Shown here piece by piece: positions 1-8,416 of a stretch of 34,173 nt of DNA (within the stretch, counting starts at the first letter, position 1; each line of letters opens with the position of its first letter). The notes under the pieces are model-generated. The model made no database searches. It was not told the origin of the DNA and worked only from the letters and a program-made list of their open reading frames with translations. Position numbers and translations under genes: made by a program. The DNA comes from Lachnospiraceae bacterium UBA6998 (lineage in GTDB: Bacteria; Bacillota; Clostridia; Lachnospirales; Lachnospiraceae), in the NCBI GenBank assembly GCA_002448395.1, contig DJXS01000030.1, positions 764-34,936 on the forward strand, in the 5' to 3' direction.

Positions 1-21
1 GTTCGATCCCCCCATCGCTCA
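1..21 (+). tRNA. 3' end of a tRNA gene, probably tRNA-Lys (partial)
   Basis: The window opens inside a T-arm: G53 followed by a TTCGATC loop, five C as the 3' side of the T-stem, then ATCGCTC as the 3' acceptor strand and A as discriminator. The next bases are TCA, so CCA is not encoded. The acceptor would pair with GAGCGAT, which resembles the GAGCCAT start of Firmicute tRNA-Lys, but the anticodon lies outside the window, so the amino acid is inference. A terminator follows at once. Confidence 0.7.
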
Positions 22-23
22 TC

Positions 24-67
24 AAAAAGTCTCAATACCTTGAGGGATCAGGGTCTGAGGCTTTTTT
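24..67 (+). terminator. Rho-independent terminator of the tRNA transcript
   Basis: An 11-bp stem (AAAAAGTCTCA with TGAGGCTTTTT, one G-T wobble) encloses a 21-base loop and ends in a run of six T. It sits directly after the tRNA end and separates it from the membrane-protein operon. The A-run on the left arm means it could also stop transcripts from the other side. Confidence 0.75.
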
Positions 68-228
68 CATTGTGAAAAGATCATCTGTAAGAATACGAGG
101 CTAAAAGAAAAAGCCAAAAGAGTGTGATTCTGTAATATACTTACTATATCGGCCTGAGTATTCAGATTTACTAAAAAGCGCTGTTTTGACCCTGTAATAC
201 TGCAAACAGAGAATGTGTGGGAATATAT

Positions 229-2022
229 ATGAGCAAGGAATCGGCAAAAAAGAAACCTGTAGAGAAGAAAAAGACGGCAGTGAAGACAGCAGAGAAATGG
301 GGACCCGGAAGATCCGGTGAGAGATTTCTGTTTGTTTGCATGCTGGCGCTGTTTGCCAGTGTGTGCGGGATCATTTTCCTGTTTACGAAGGCCTTTTTCC
401 ATTCGGACAGCGCATTTTACGTGCAGCTGGCGCTGGAACAGATGAGGAGCGGGAAACTCTTTCCTCCGGGGATGTGCTACAGCACGGTATTGTTTGTCAG
501 ATCTCCGAATCTGCTGCTGATCCCGATCCTTGCAATCGTAAAGGACTGGATGCTGGCAAGGGAGATCATGGTCGTTGTCATGTGGATCATTCTGATCCTT
601 GCGACAATGTACTGCTTTATGCCGAAGAAGGACAGGAATCTTGCCGCTGCGGTGATTGCCTGCATGCTTCTGATGAACCCTTATCAGACGGCGGATGTCG
701 CTAACGAGACGACGGACATGCTGTTTTTCCAGGGCGCGTATGTCACGATCTTCTTCGATATAGTCATGGCATTGGGCATCATGCACAGGATCATCCTTCT
801 GGATGAAAAGGACAGTACGCGCTATAAAGCCTTTTTGGAAATTCTGCTGGCCGTGGTGCTGTTTTTCCCTCTTCTGGGAAGCATCAGACAGGACATGATC
901 CTCACGCTTCCTTTGGCTGCGTCGATCCTGATCTTCTATTTCCTTGAATATGACCAGAAGCTCTCCAAGGTATTGAAGAGCAGGCGCTGTATGGTCACGG
1001 TAATTCTGATCCTGGTGGTCGTTGCCGCGGCATTCATCTGCTATCGCAGGCTGTCTGTAATGTATTGGAATGACAGCAAGGGCTCCTACCTGAAAATGGA
1101 CAAGTATTCGGGCCTTTGGTATTCCATCGGACAGTTCGTGAACAACATGACCATGGTCTTCGGAAACGTGGAGGGAGCGGTTTTCCTATCCTTCCCCGGA
1201 CTCTCGAAATTCGTGAATTACTTTGTCGCGCTGATCCTGGTGTATGTGATCCCGACGGTGGCGCTGGTCCGCTACAACAAGCACGGAAACAGATTTACAA
1301 GATTTCTGATCATTTACAGCTGGGTGAGCAATCTGCTGGTGGCGGGGGTCTTTATCGCTTGCAATCAGTGGGCGCCGAGATACCTTCTGTCGATCTACCT
1401 TGACGACGTTTTGCTGTTTGCAGTACTGCTCTCGGAGTATATGAAGAAGAGAGAGCGCCTGACCGCGGTCTGCGCAGGGCTCCTCATCGTGATGTACTGT
1501 GCATTTTGTCATGTATATTTCTGGGGACATTATAAGGATAAGATCGGCGTGGATCCCAGCGAAGAGCTGGTCAGTTTCCTCGACGAAAATGATCTGCATT
1601 ACGGATACGCCTCTTTCTGGAACGCCAGTGTCAATTCTGTCCTGTCCAGCGGCAAAGTCATAGTCCTGCCTACCAGGGATTATGAGGCGGAGAACGGAAA
1701 GAGAAAGGCCTATAACCCCTCCGATTACAGGAGCTGGCTTGTCAACGAGAGATGGTATGATCCCGCGGCGCACCCCGGAAAGTGCTTCGTGCTTCTCAAA
1801 AACTTTGCAGAGGACGATGAGAAGAGCAGAGCGAAATGGATCGAAGATCACGGAGAGGATCCGGAGAATCCCTGGGTCGATCCTACTCCGCCGGAGGACA
1901 TCTGTGAGGAGTTCTATACTTTGAACCCGCAGAAGCTGGAGTGCGGAGATTACACGATCCTTGTCTTTGAAGATAATGAGGAGTTGAGGGCGCTTGGAGA
2001 CGAGATTAAGGGAGCCAAATAA
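229..2022 (+). CDS. Polytopic membrane protein, GT-C glycosyltransferase-like
   Basis: About 597 residues. The N-terminus is Lys-rich and cytoplasmic (residues 1-35), followed by roughly ten hydrophobic membrane segments up to about residue 430 and a hydrophilic C-terminal domain of about 150 residues that is probably outside the membrane. A HSDSAFY motif lies in the first outside loop, where GT-C glycosyltransferases carry their acidic catalytic motif; that likeness is my inference and I cannot name a family. It overlaps the next gene, a YfhO protein, which suggests a joint role in decorating cell-surface polymer. Start: an in-frame GTG at 217 is possible, but ATG 229 gives a cleaner start; neither has a strong ribosome-binding site. 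I see no convincing promoter in 68-228. Confidence 0.75.
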   Translation: MSKESAKKKPVEKKKTAVKTAEKWGPGRSGERFLFVCMLALFASVCGIIFLFTKAFFHSDSAFYVQLALEQMRSGKLFPPGMCYSTVLFVRSPNLLLIPILAIVKDWMLAREIMVVVMWIILILATMYCFMPKKDRNLAAAVIACMLLMNPYQTADVANETTDMLFFQGAYVTIFFDIVMALGIMHRIILLDEKDSTRYKAFLEILLAVVLFFPLLGSIRQDMILTLPLAASILIFYFLEYDQKLSKVLKSRRCMVTVILILVVVAAAFICYRRLSVMYWNDSKGSYLKMDKYSGLWYSIGQFVNNMTMVFGNVEGAVFLSFPGLSKFVNYFVALILVYVIPTVALVRYNKHGNRFTRFLIIYSWVSNLLVAGVFIACNQWAPRYLLSIYLDDVLLFAVLLSEYMKKRERLTAVCAGLLIVMYCAFCHVYFWGHYKDKIGVDPSEELVSFLDENDLHYGYASFWNASVNSVLSSGKVIVLPTRDYEAENGKRKAYNPSDYRSWLVNERWYDPAAHPGKCFVLLKNFAEDDEKSRAKWIEDHGEDPENPWVDPTPPEDICEEFYTLNPQKLECGDYTILVFEDNEELRALGDEIKGAK

Positions 2023-4738
2023 AGAGCGGAGGAGCATCATCTTTTCCCGGCGCCTGTGGGATCCGCTGTTGGCTGCGTTTGTGACCGCTGTGATCTTCTG
2101 GACGGTCATGCTGCCGGGAGAGTATGTGCCCTTTGGGATCAATACCCCTGCGGTGACAGACGCCAAACTGCAGTATCTGGACCTCTTCGCTTACTACAGG
2201 GACGTGCTGACGGGTCAAAACAGTGCCGTATACACTTTTTCAAACACGCTGGGGGGCGGCGCGGCAGCGATCTGGGCCTATTATCTGGCCTCGCCCTTCA
2301 ACCTGTTGGTGCTGCTGTTCCCGAAGGATCAGATGAACCTCTTTCTGGAAGTTCTGATCACGGCTAAGCTCAGCGCGGCGTCCGCGTCTTTTTCGTGGTT
2401 TATCGGGCGCAGGTTTAAGCAGAAGGTTTCCCGGGATATGACGCTCCTTTTGTCTGCTGCTTACGGCCTGATGCAGTATATGCTGGCACAGGGGAGCAAT
2501 GTGATGTGGCTTGACGGCGTCATATTGCTCCCTTTTATTGTCATGGGTATTCACAGTGCGGTGTATTCGCGAAGTTTTGCCCTGGCGGAACTTGCGTTGC
2601 CCGCAGCGGCGTCCGTTCTTGCGAACTGGTATACCGGAGGGATCAATTACCTGTTCGGCGCTGTGTGGTTTTTATATGAGATGCTGAGAGAAAAACGACC
2701 CGCGAAGAATGGCAGTCTCCGGACAGGAAAATCCGCTCACCGCATCGGCAGATACTGCCTCGGGATGGGCACGGGACTGCTGCTTGCGGCGGTACTCTTT
2801 GTCCCCAATGTGATCGCGCTCCGTCAGGGGAAAGCCGGAAGCTGGAACCCGATGGATTATGGCCTGTCGGCAGGCTTTCGGGGGAATCCGTTCTCCGTTA
2901 TCAGGAGCTACAGGATCGGCGAGATGAGCGATATAAGCAGAGCTTCGTTTTTCTGCGGAACACCGGCCGCATTTGGAACAGCTGCCTTTTTCTATTCGGG
3001 GAGGATCCGGAAAAGAGAGAAACTGGCAGTGCTCGTGCCCGGGCTGGTCGCCTGGATGTCCTGCTTCTGGAAACCGCTGTTCTATATTTTCTCCCTCTTT
3101 ATGAGAAATACGAGCTACTGGTACAGGTTCGGGTATCTGGGAAGCTTCGTATTGTTGTACTGCGCGGCTTACTGGGCGGGTTCACTGCCGGTCAGGGGCG
3201 GCTTTCGGAACAGAACGGGGTGGTCCGTTATACCGAAGGCGGGAGCAACCTGTATACTTCTGGTGCTGATCTCCAGGAGGATATGGCCTTCGGGAGGAAG
3301 CGGAAGCACCAGGATCGCACTTTTTATGCTGACGGCAATGACATTGTCTATGGGGTATCGATATGCGCCGGATAAGGCTCTGCGGGTCCTGAACAGCCGG
3401 AAGGAAATTGACCGGCGCAGACGGATCCTGGCGGCCCTTCTGGTGGTGCTGGGCCTGTGGGAGGCCTTTCTGGAAACCCGGGCTATGCTGAAGATTTATC
3501 ACACGGATACGGCGGAAGAGTATGCTTCCTACAGCAGGGAACAGCAGGCGCAGATCAGCGCGCTCCGCGAATCGGACGGGGAAGATTTCTACAGGATCTC
3601 GCAGACATCGACGAGGATTACCAACATAGACGGCCTGACAGGCGCCTATCTGGACGCGATGGCATACGGTTATCCTTCGATCAGCGGCTACACGTCCTGC
3701 CCGGAGAATATCCAGCTGGATTTTCTGGACAGACTCGGTTACAGGAAAGAGTACGAGAGCTTTAACATTGTTAACACGGCCTTCCTTCCGGCGGATTCTC
3801 TGCTGGGCGTGCGCTATGTTTTGTCTCCCTACGCGATTCCCGGCCTTCAAAAGGTTCAGGAGTTCGAGACTCGAAATGGGAAGGATGTTTACAGAAATCC
3901 ATACGCTTTGCCTATAGCGATGATACTGGACGAGAGCGGGGAGGAAACGGAGGCGCCCATCGAAGGCGACCCCTTTGCTTACACCGAATATCTATATACC
4001 AAAATCGCCGGGGAGAAAGCCGGGCTGTGGGCACCTGTCAGCGCTGAGAAGACTTACGGAAGAGGAGTCACGAAGTGGGAGCTGGCGCTTCCTGACGCCG
4101 CGGGAGCAAAATATTGCCTGTATGGAAATCTTCCCTGGACAGCAGAGGTCTCATTCGATGACCCGCAGTGGTGGGACGACGCGCAGGAGCAGGGCAGGCT
4201 TACCGTGCGGGAAGGCTGGGGCTATGGATACGGCGGATGGCTGTCCCCGTCGGTATTCTACATTCCTGTTGACGAAAACGCCGATACAGCGGCAGTCACA
4301 CTGGAGACCGCCGGAGAGATGCAGCTGAGGGATGAGCAGTTCCGTGCGCTCGACCTTGAGCGCCTTGCGCAGCTCGCCGCGAGGATACGGCAGAAGGCAG
4401 AGGCCGTGGAAGACACGGAGATCGCCAATGGCAGGATCAGCTGCACTGTGAACGCGCGGGAAGGGCAGAAGCTTCTTTTGAGCGTACCTTCCTCGAAGGG
4501 CTGGACAGTGGTCCGAAATGGTCAAAAGATAGAAATGGCGGCATTTGAGGGGAGTCTTGCGGAGATTTCTCTTGTGCCCGGAGAAAATCATATTACAATG
4601 CAGTATAGGACGCCGGGGCTTGCGGCGGGGATCCTTATGTCCCTGACGGGTCTGGGGATCACTGTATATGCACACGGAAAGCGACGGAAAGAGAGGAAAA
4701 CGGGTGAAGATCGGAATTATCGGAGCAATGGAAGTTGA
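1994..4738 (+). CDS. YfhO-family polytopic membrane protein
   Basis: 914 residues in the YfhO family (Pfam PF09586), multi-pass proteins linked in Firmicutes to glycosylation of lipoteichoic acid or other surface polymers. Visible: a first membrane helix, then the conserved first outside loop with DAKLQYLDLF and the NTLGGG segment, about twelve further helices to about residue 490, a long outside domain (about 500-880), and a last helix before a basic tail. The mapped start is TTG 1994, 29 bases inside the upstream gene, with GAGGAG 11 bases ahead. A better site, GGAGGAG at 2028-2034, stands before ATC codons at 2036 and 2039, so the true start may be later. The end overlaps mtnN by 35 bases, implying translational coupling. 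A second YfhO gene lies at 24172-27276. Confidence 0.85.
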   Translation: METRLREPNKERRSIIFSRRLWDPLLAAFVTAVIFWTVMLPGEYVPFGINTPAVTDAKLQYLDLFAYYRDVLTGQNSAVYTFSNTLGGGAAAIWAYYLASPFNLLVLLFPKDQMNLFLEVLITAKLSAASASFSWFIGRRFKQKVSRDMTLLLSAAYGLMQYMLAQGSNVMWLDGVILLPFIVMGIHSAVYSRSFALAELALPAAASVLANWYTGGINYLFGAVWFLYEMLREKRPAKNGSLRTGKSAHRIGRYCLGMGTGLLLAAVLFVPNVIALRQGKAGSWNPMDYGLSAGFRGNPFSVIRSYRIGEMSDISRASFFCGTPAAFGTAAFFYSGRIRKREKLAVLVPGLVAWMSCFWKPLFYIFSLFMRNTSYWYRFGYLGSFVLLYCAAYWAGSLPVRGGFRNRTGWSVIPKAGATCILLVLISRRIWPSGGSGSTRIALFMLTAMTLSMGYRYAPDKALRVLNSRKEIDRRRRILAALLVVLGLWEAFLETRAMLKIYHTDTAEEYASYSREQQAQISALRESDGEDFYRISQTSTRITNIDGLTGAYLDAMAYGYPSISGYTSCPENIQLDFLDRLGYRKEYESFNIVNTAFLPADSLLGVRYVLSPYAIPGLQKVQEFETRNGKDVYRNPYALPIAMILDESGEETEAPIEGDPFAYTEYLYTKIAGEKAGLWAPVSAEKTYGRGVTKWELALPDAAGAKYCLYGNLPWTAEVSFDDPQWWDDAQEQGRLTVREGWGYGYGGWLSPSVFYIPVDENADTAAVTLETAGEMQLRDEQFRALDLERLAQLAARIRQKAEAVEDTEIANGRISCTVNAREGQKLLLSVPSSKGWTVVRNGQKIEMAAFEGSLAEISLVPGENHITMQYRTPGLAAGILMSLTGLGITVYAHGKRRKERKTGEDRNYRSNGS

Positions 4739-5399
4739 AGTGGCACGTCTTGTCAGGTGCATGGACGGCGCGAAAGAGACGCAGAAGGCCGGAATGCATT
4801 TTTATGAAGGCCGGATCGGCCGGACAGAAGCAGTAGTAGTCCGCTGCGGGATCGGCAAGGTCAGCGCGGGACTGTGCGTGCAGATCCTGAGCGATCTGTT
4901 CGGGATCACTCATGTGATCAATACCGGCGTCGCGGGTTCTCTGGAGGAAGAGATCGATATCGGAGATATCGTGGTCTCCATTGATGCAGTGCATCACGAC
5001 ATGGATGTGACCGGCCTTGGATATGAGCCGGGTCAGGTGCCGCAGCTGGACACGCTCGCATTCCCTGCGGATCCGGTGCTGCGGGTGGCGGCTGTGAAAG
5101 CATGCAGGGAGGCTGCTCCTGAAATCGGCGTTTTCGAGGGACGCGTTGTCAGCGGCGACCAGTTCATCTGCGACAGAGGCAAAAAAGACAGGATCAAGAA
5201 AGTGTTCGGCGGTCTCTGCACGGAGATGGAAGGTGCGGCAATTGCGCAGGCAGCTTACATCAACAAGATCCCGTTTGTGATCGTAAGAGCGATCTCCGAC
5301 AAAGCGGACGAGAGCACCGAGATGTCCTATGAAGCTTTTGAAGCCCAGGCGGCTGAACACTGCGCTTCCCTTGTGGAGCACATGGTGAGATCTTTCTAA
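4704..5399 (+). CDS. mtnN: 5'-methylthioadenosine/S-adenosylhomocysteine nucleosidase
   Basis: Hydrolyses S-adenosylhomocysteine to adenine and S-ribosylhomocysteine, and methylthioadenosine to adenine and methylthioribose, in the cytoplasm. 231 residues, the usual length. The N-terminal GIIGAMEVEV places Glu12 as in the E. coli enzyme; GVAGSL and GDIVVS follow; EMEGAA at about 174-179 binds ribose, and SDKAD gives the catalytic Asp at about 199. Start is GTG 4704, preceded by AGAGGA; a longer ORF from 4668 lacks homology at its front. It overlaps the YfhO gene, so it is the last gene of that operon. luxS, the next enzyme of the pathway, is convergent just downstream. Confidence 0.95.
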   Translation: MKIGIIGAMEVEVARLVRCMDGAKETQKAGMHFYEGRIGRTEAVVVRCGIGKVSAGLCVQILSDLFGITHVINTGVAGSLEEEIDIGDIVVSIDAVHHDMDVTGLGYEPGQVPQLDTLAFPADPVLRVAAVKACREAAPEIGVFEGRVVSGDQFICDRGKKDRIKKVFGGLCTEMEGAAIAQAAYINKIPFVIVRAISDKADESTEMSYEAFEAQAAEHCASLVEHMVRSF

Positions 5400-5440
5400 A
5401 CGATGCGGAAAGCAGACGAAATACCTGAATAAACAAAATG

Positions 5441-5500
5441 ACGCGCGGATGGCCGTGCCCTTAAGAAATAAAGGGAGAACGGTCTTCCGCGCGCTTTAGT
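5441..5500. terminator. Terminator between convergent mtnN and luxS
   Basis: A long imperfect stem: ACGCGCGGATGGCCGT at 5441-5456 pairs with ACGGTCTTCCGCGCGC at 5479-5494, closed by a 22-base loop. A short T-rich stretch (TTTAGTTT) follows on the plus strand. It lies between two convergent genes and probably serves both. Confidence 0.65.
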
Positions 5501-5517
5501 TTGTGATATGGAGATGT

Positions 5518-5997
5518 TTACTCCGGATAGATCAAATGCTTCTCGTCTATGCCGATCAGGGTGCTGGTCAGATACCGCTCAGCCAGCCAGTTAGCCATAT
5601 TGAGATTCTGGTCCTGCCAGTTGCCGCAGTCTCTCGGCGCGGCTCCGGGGATCTCACCGCGGAAGTCCCTGATGAACTCGAACATTTCCGTCACCAGAGG
5701 AGCGATCTCCCGGGAGGAATAATCGCCTGCAAGAAGCATATAGAAGCCGGTCCTGCAGCCCATGGGTCCGAAATAAACGGTCTTGTCCGCAAATTCGGGG
5801 TGATTTCTGAGAAATGTGGCGCCAAGATGCTCGATCGTATGCATCTCAGCGGTGTTCATGACCGGTTCTTTATTAGGGGCGGTCATCCGCAGATCAAAGG
5901 TCGTGATCACGGCATCGCCGTAGCGGTCCTTGCGGGAGACATAGACGCCCGGCTCCAGGTCAAGGTGATTGATCGTAAAACTTGTGATTTTTTCCAT
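5518..5997 (-). CDS. luxS: S-ribosylhomocysteine lyase LuxS
   Basis: Splits S-ribosylhomocysteine into homocysteine and DPD, the precursor of AI-2, in the cytoplasm. 159 residues, typical. The metal site is complete: HTIEH at 53-57 gives two His, and RDCGNW gives Cys124; Cys81 in GPMGCRTG is the conserved catalytic Cys. The start at 5997 is chosen because TGGAGGT lies six bases ahead; an upstream in-frame ATG at 6009 overlaps that site. It uses the product of MtnN (convergent neighbour) and feeds MetH, encoded 7 kb away. A promoter with an overlapping palindrome lies upstream (6033-6061). Confidence 0.97.
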   Translation of the reverse strand: MEKITSFTINHLDLEPGVYVSRKDRYGDAVITTFDLRMTAPNKEPVMNTAEMHTIEHLGATFLRNHPEFADKTVYFGPMGCRTGFYMLLAGDYSSREIAPLVTEMFEFIRDFRGEIPGAAPRDCGNWQDQNLNMANWLAERYLTSTLIGIDEKHLIYPE

Positions 5998-6032
5998 AAG
6001 GACCTCCATTGGCTGTTCATAAAACTGTTGTC

Positions 6033-6061
6033 ATTATGACACCGCAGAAGAAGCTTATCAA
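6033..6061 (-). promoter_or_regulatory. luxS promoter with 13-bp palindrome over the -10
   Basis: On the minus strand TTGATA, a 17-base spacer and CATAAT form a sigma-A-type promoter about 40 bases ahead of the luxS start. The perfect palindrome TGTCAT-T-ATGACA at 6029-6041 covers the -10 box, where a repressor would block RNA polymerase. I do not recognise the operator type. Confidence 0.6.
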
Positions 6062-6092
6062 GGGCACCGTGGCGTTTTCTTAGAGAGTATGA

Positions 6093-6153
6093 GATAATAT
6101 ATATTGGTGTGCTGTACACCTGTTTAAATTACGCCGCTCTGCGGCGCAGGAGG
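6093..6153 (+). promoter_or_regulatory. Probable start region of the histidine-kinase operon
   Basis: GATAAT at 6093-6098 is a plausible -10 box with only a weak -35. Two small hairpins follow: GGTGT/ACACC at 6106-6120, and CGCCGC-TCT-GCGGCG at 6132-6146, which directly abuts the AGGAGG ribosome-binding site at 6148-6153. The second stem could limit ribosome access. Confidence 0.4.
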
Positions 6154-6160
6154 CATTTAT

Positions 6161-7663
6161 ATGACTTTCAGGCGGAGACTTATCATAGCGTTTTCAATCG
6201 TGCTCGTTCTGCCGGTGATCCTTTTTATTCTGTCCTTTATCGTGATCGGAAATTTCGTCGCGCGCAGGGACAGCGGGGAGGGCGTGGTCCCTTATCAGGA
6301 CTATACATCCCTGACGGATGACTACAGGCAGTACAGCGAGCTGCTGGACAGCACTTATGAGAAAATACAGGCGGATCTGGATGAAGATCCGTCCTTAGTT
6401 GAGGACCCCGGTTACCTGCAGTCCCTGTCGGAGCGGGTCAGCGTCAGCAATTCCTATATTATTGTCAGAAAGGACGGGGATCTTTACTATACCGGAAATG
6501 AGGAGGCGGCAGCCAAGGATTTCCAGGATCTGCCGGCCTACAGTCACGCCCAGCAGAACGAGGGAACCGGTTTTTATATTGACAGCATGGCCAAGATGGT
6601 CAAACAGCTGGATTTTACCTTTGAGGACGGTTCTGAGGGCAGCATTTTCATTATCACCAGGGCAGTGGCGCTGGTTTCGAGAAAGTTCCTCGGAGAAATG
6701 TTCATCGCTATGGTGCTGATCCTTTTGTTTACGGCGATCCTGCTGACCAGGTGGATGGAAGGGAATTTCTTCGATCCCATAGGCAAGCTGAACGTTGCTA
6801 TGAATAATATCCGCGATGGCAATCTTGACTACCGGCTTCAGACCAGCGAGGAGGGAGAGATCGGCAGCCTTTACAGCAATTATGAAGAGATGAGGCTGCG
6901 GCTCAAGGAGAACGCGGAGGAGAAGCTCGAGAGGGAGAGACAGAACCGCGAGCTGATCACAAATATCACCCATGACCTGAAGACGCCGATCACATCCATC
7001 AAGGGATATGTGGAAGGACTGATCGACGGGGTGGCCAATACGCCGGAGAAGAGAGAACGGTATCTGCGGACGATCTACAGTAAAGCCAATGATATGAACA
7101 CGCTGATCAACGAGCTGACGCTTTATTCGCAGATTGACAACAACAAGATCCCGTACAATTTCCACAAGATCAATGTCGCGGACTATTTTGGCGACTGTGT
7201 GGAAGAGCTCGGCATGGATATGGAGTCCCGGGGAATCACGCTCAACTACAGCAATCTGGTCTCTCCGGACACGACGATCGTCGCGGATCCCGAACAGCTC
7301 AAAAAAGTTATCAACAATATTGTCGGGAATAGTGTAAAATATATGGACAAGACGGAGGGGAAGATCGATATACGGATCCTGGACGAGCATGATTCCGTCA
7401 GGATCGAGATCGAGGACAACGGAATGGGTATTCCGGCGAAGGATCTTCCCAATATATTCGACAGGTTCTACAGGACGGACGAATCGCGCAGCAGTGCCCA
7501 GGGCGGCAGCGGGATCGGCCTGTCCATCGTGAGAAAGGTGATCGAGGACCACGGCGGCTATGTCTGGGCGACGAGCCGGGAAGGTGAGGGGACCTGCGTG
7601 CACTTCGTGATCCGCAAGTATCACGAGACCAGTGATATGGAAGACTACGTGGAAGAGATATGA
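6161..7663 (+). CDS. Sensor histidine kinase with HAMP domain
   Basis: 500 residues, membrane-bound sensor of a two-component system. Helix one at about 8-30, an outside sensor domain to about 180, helix two at about 182-203, a HAMP linker (about 205-260), then HisKA with NITHDLKTPIT and the phospho-acceptor His271. The ATPase domain is complete: N-box NNIVGNSVKY, DNGMGIP, FDRFYR and GGSGIGLSI. AGGAGG lies eight bases before ATG 6161. The regulator gene follows 55 bases later; having the kinase first is the reverse of the more usual order. The signal is unknown. Confidence 0.93.
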   Translation: MTFRRRLIIAFSIVLVLPVILFILSFIVIGNFVARRDSGEGVVPYQDYTSLTDDYRQYSELLDSTYEKIQADLDEDPSLVEDPGYLQSLSERVSVSNSYIIVRKDGDLYYTGNEEAAAKDFQDLPAYSHAQQNEGTGFYIDSMAKMVKQLDFTFEDGSEGSIFIITRAVALVSRKFLGEMFIAMVLILLFTAILLTRWMEGNFFDPIGKLNVAMNNIRDGNLDYRLQTSEEGEIGSLYSNYEEMRLRLKENAEEKLERERQNRELITNITHDLKTPITSIKGYVEGLIDGVANTPEKRERYLRTIYSKANDMNTLINELTLYSQIDNNKIPYNFHKINVADYFGDCVEELGMDMESRGITLNYSNLVSPDTTIVADPEQLKKVINNIVGNSVKYMDKTEGKIDIRILDEHDSVRIEIEDNGMGIPAKDLPNIFDRFYRTDESRSSAQGGSGIGLSIVRKVIEDHGGYVWATSREGEGTCVHFVIRKYHETSDMEDYVEEI

Positions 7664-7669
7664 CGAGAA

Positions 7670-7689
7670 GCCCGAAGAGTGCTTCGGGC
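7670..7689 (+). promoter_or_regulatory. Hairpin between kinase and regulator genes
   Basis: GCCCGAAG, loop AGTG, CTTCGGGC: a perfect 8-bp stem with a four-base loop just after the kinase stop codon. No T-run follows, so it is not a classical terminator; a role in mRNA processing, stability or partial attenuation between kinase and regulator is inference. Confidence 0.5.
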
Positions 7690-7718
7690 ATGACGCAATC
7701 AGTGGAGGTAAGAAGAAT

Positions 7719-8408
7719 ATGAGCAAAATTCTGATCATTGAAGATGAAGTTGCCATCGCGGATCTGGAGAAAGATTATCTGGAACTGAGCGGCTTTGATG
7801 TCAAGATAGAGAACAGAGGGGACAAGGGCCTTCAGACTGCCCTGAAGGAGGATTTCGACCTGATCATCCTGGACCTTATGCTGCCCGGGATGGACGGCTT
7901 TGAGGTCTGCAGGAAGATCCGCGAGGAGAAGAACGTGCCCATCCTCATGGTGTCGGCGAAGAAGGACGATATTGACAAGATCCGCGGCCTGGGCCTGGGC
8001 GCAGACGATTATATTACCAAGCCTTTCAGCCCCAGCGAGCTGGTGGCCCGCGTGAAGGCGCACATGGCGCGCTATGAAAGACTTGTAGGCGCCGGTCAGA
8101 AGACGAACGACATCATCGAGATCCGCGGTCTCAAGATCGACAAGACGGCGAGAAGGGTATGGATCAACGGCGAGGAGAAGAATTTCACCACTAAGGAATT
8201 CGATCTGCTCACTTTCCTTGCGGAGAACCCTAATCATGTATTCAGCAAGGAAGAGCTGTTTGCCAAAATATGGAATATGGAGAGCGTCGGCGACATCGCC
8301 ACGGTCACCGTGCATATCAAGAAGATCAGAGAGAAGATCGAGTACAACACCTCCAAACCGCAGTACATTGAGACGATCTGGGGCGTGGGATACCGGTTTA
8401 AGATCTGA
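7719..8408 (+). CDS. OmpR-family response regulator
   Basis: 229 residues. Receiver domain at 1-115 with the acidic pocket EDE at 8-10, phospho-acceptor Asp52 in LIILDLMLPG, and Lys of KPFSPSE; DNA-binding winged helix at about 130-228 ending in TIWGVGYRF. ATG 7719 is chosen because GTGGAGG lies upstream and the protein begins MSKILIIEDE; an earlier in-frame ATG at 7632 lies within the kinase gene. It is the partner of the preceding kinase. rsuA follows eight bases after the stop. Confidence 0.95.
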   Translation: MSKILIIEDEVAIADLEKDYLELSGFDVKIENRGDKGLQTALKEDFDLIILDLMLPGMDGFEVCRKIREEKNVPILMVSAKKDDIDKIRGLGLGADDYITKPFSPSELVARVKAHMARYERLVGAGQKTNDIIEIRGLKIDKTARRVWINGEEKNFTTKEFDLLTFLAENPNHVFSKEELFAKIWNMESVGDIATVTVHIKKIREKIEYNTSKPQYIETIWGVGYRFKI

Positions 8409-8416
8409 GGTCGGAA

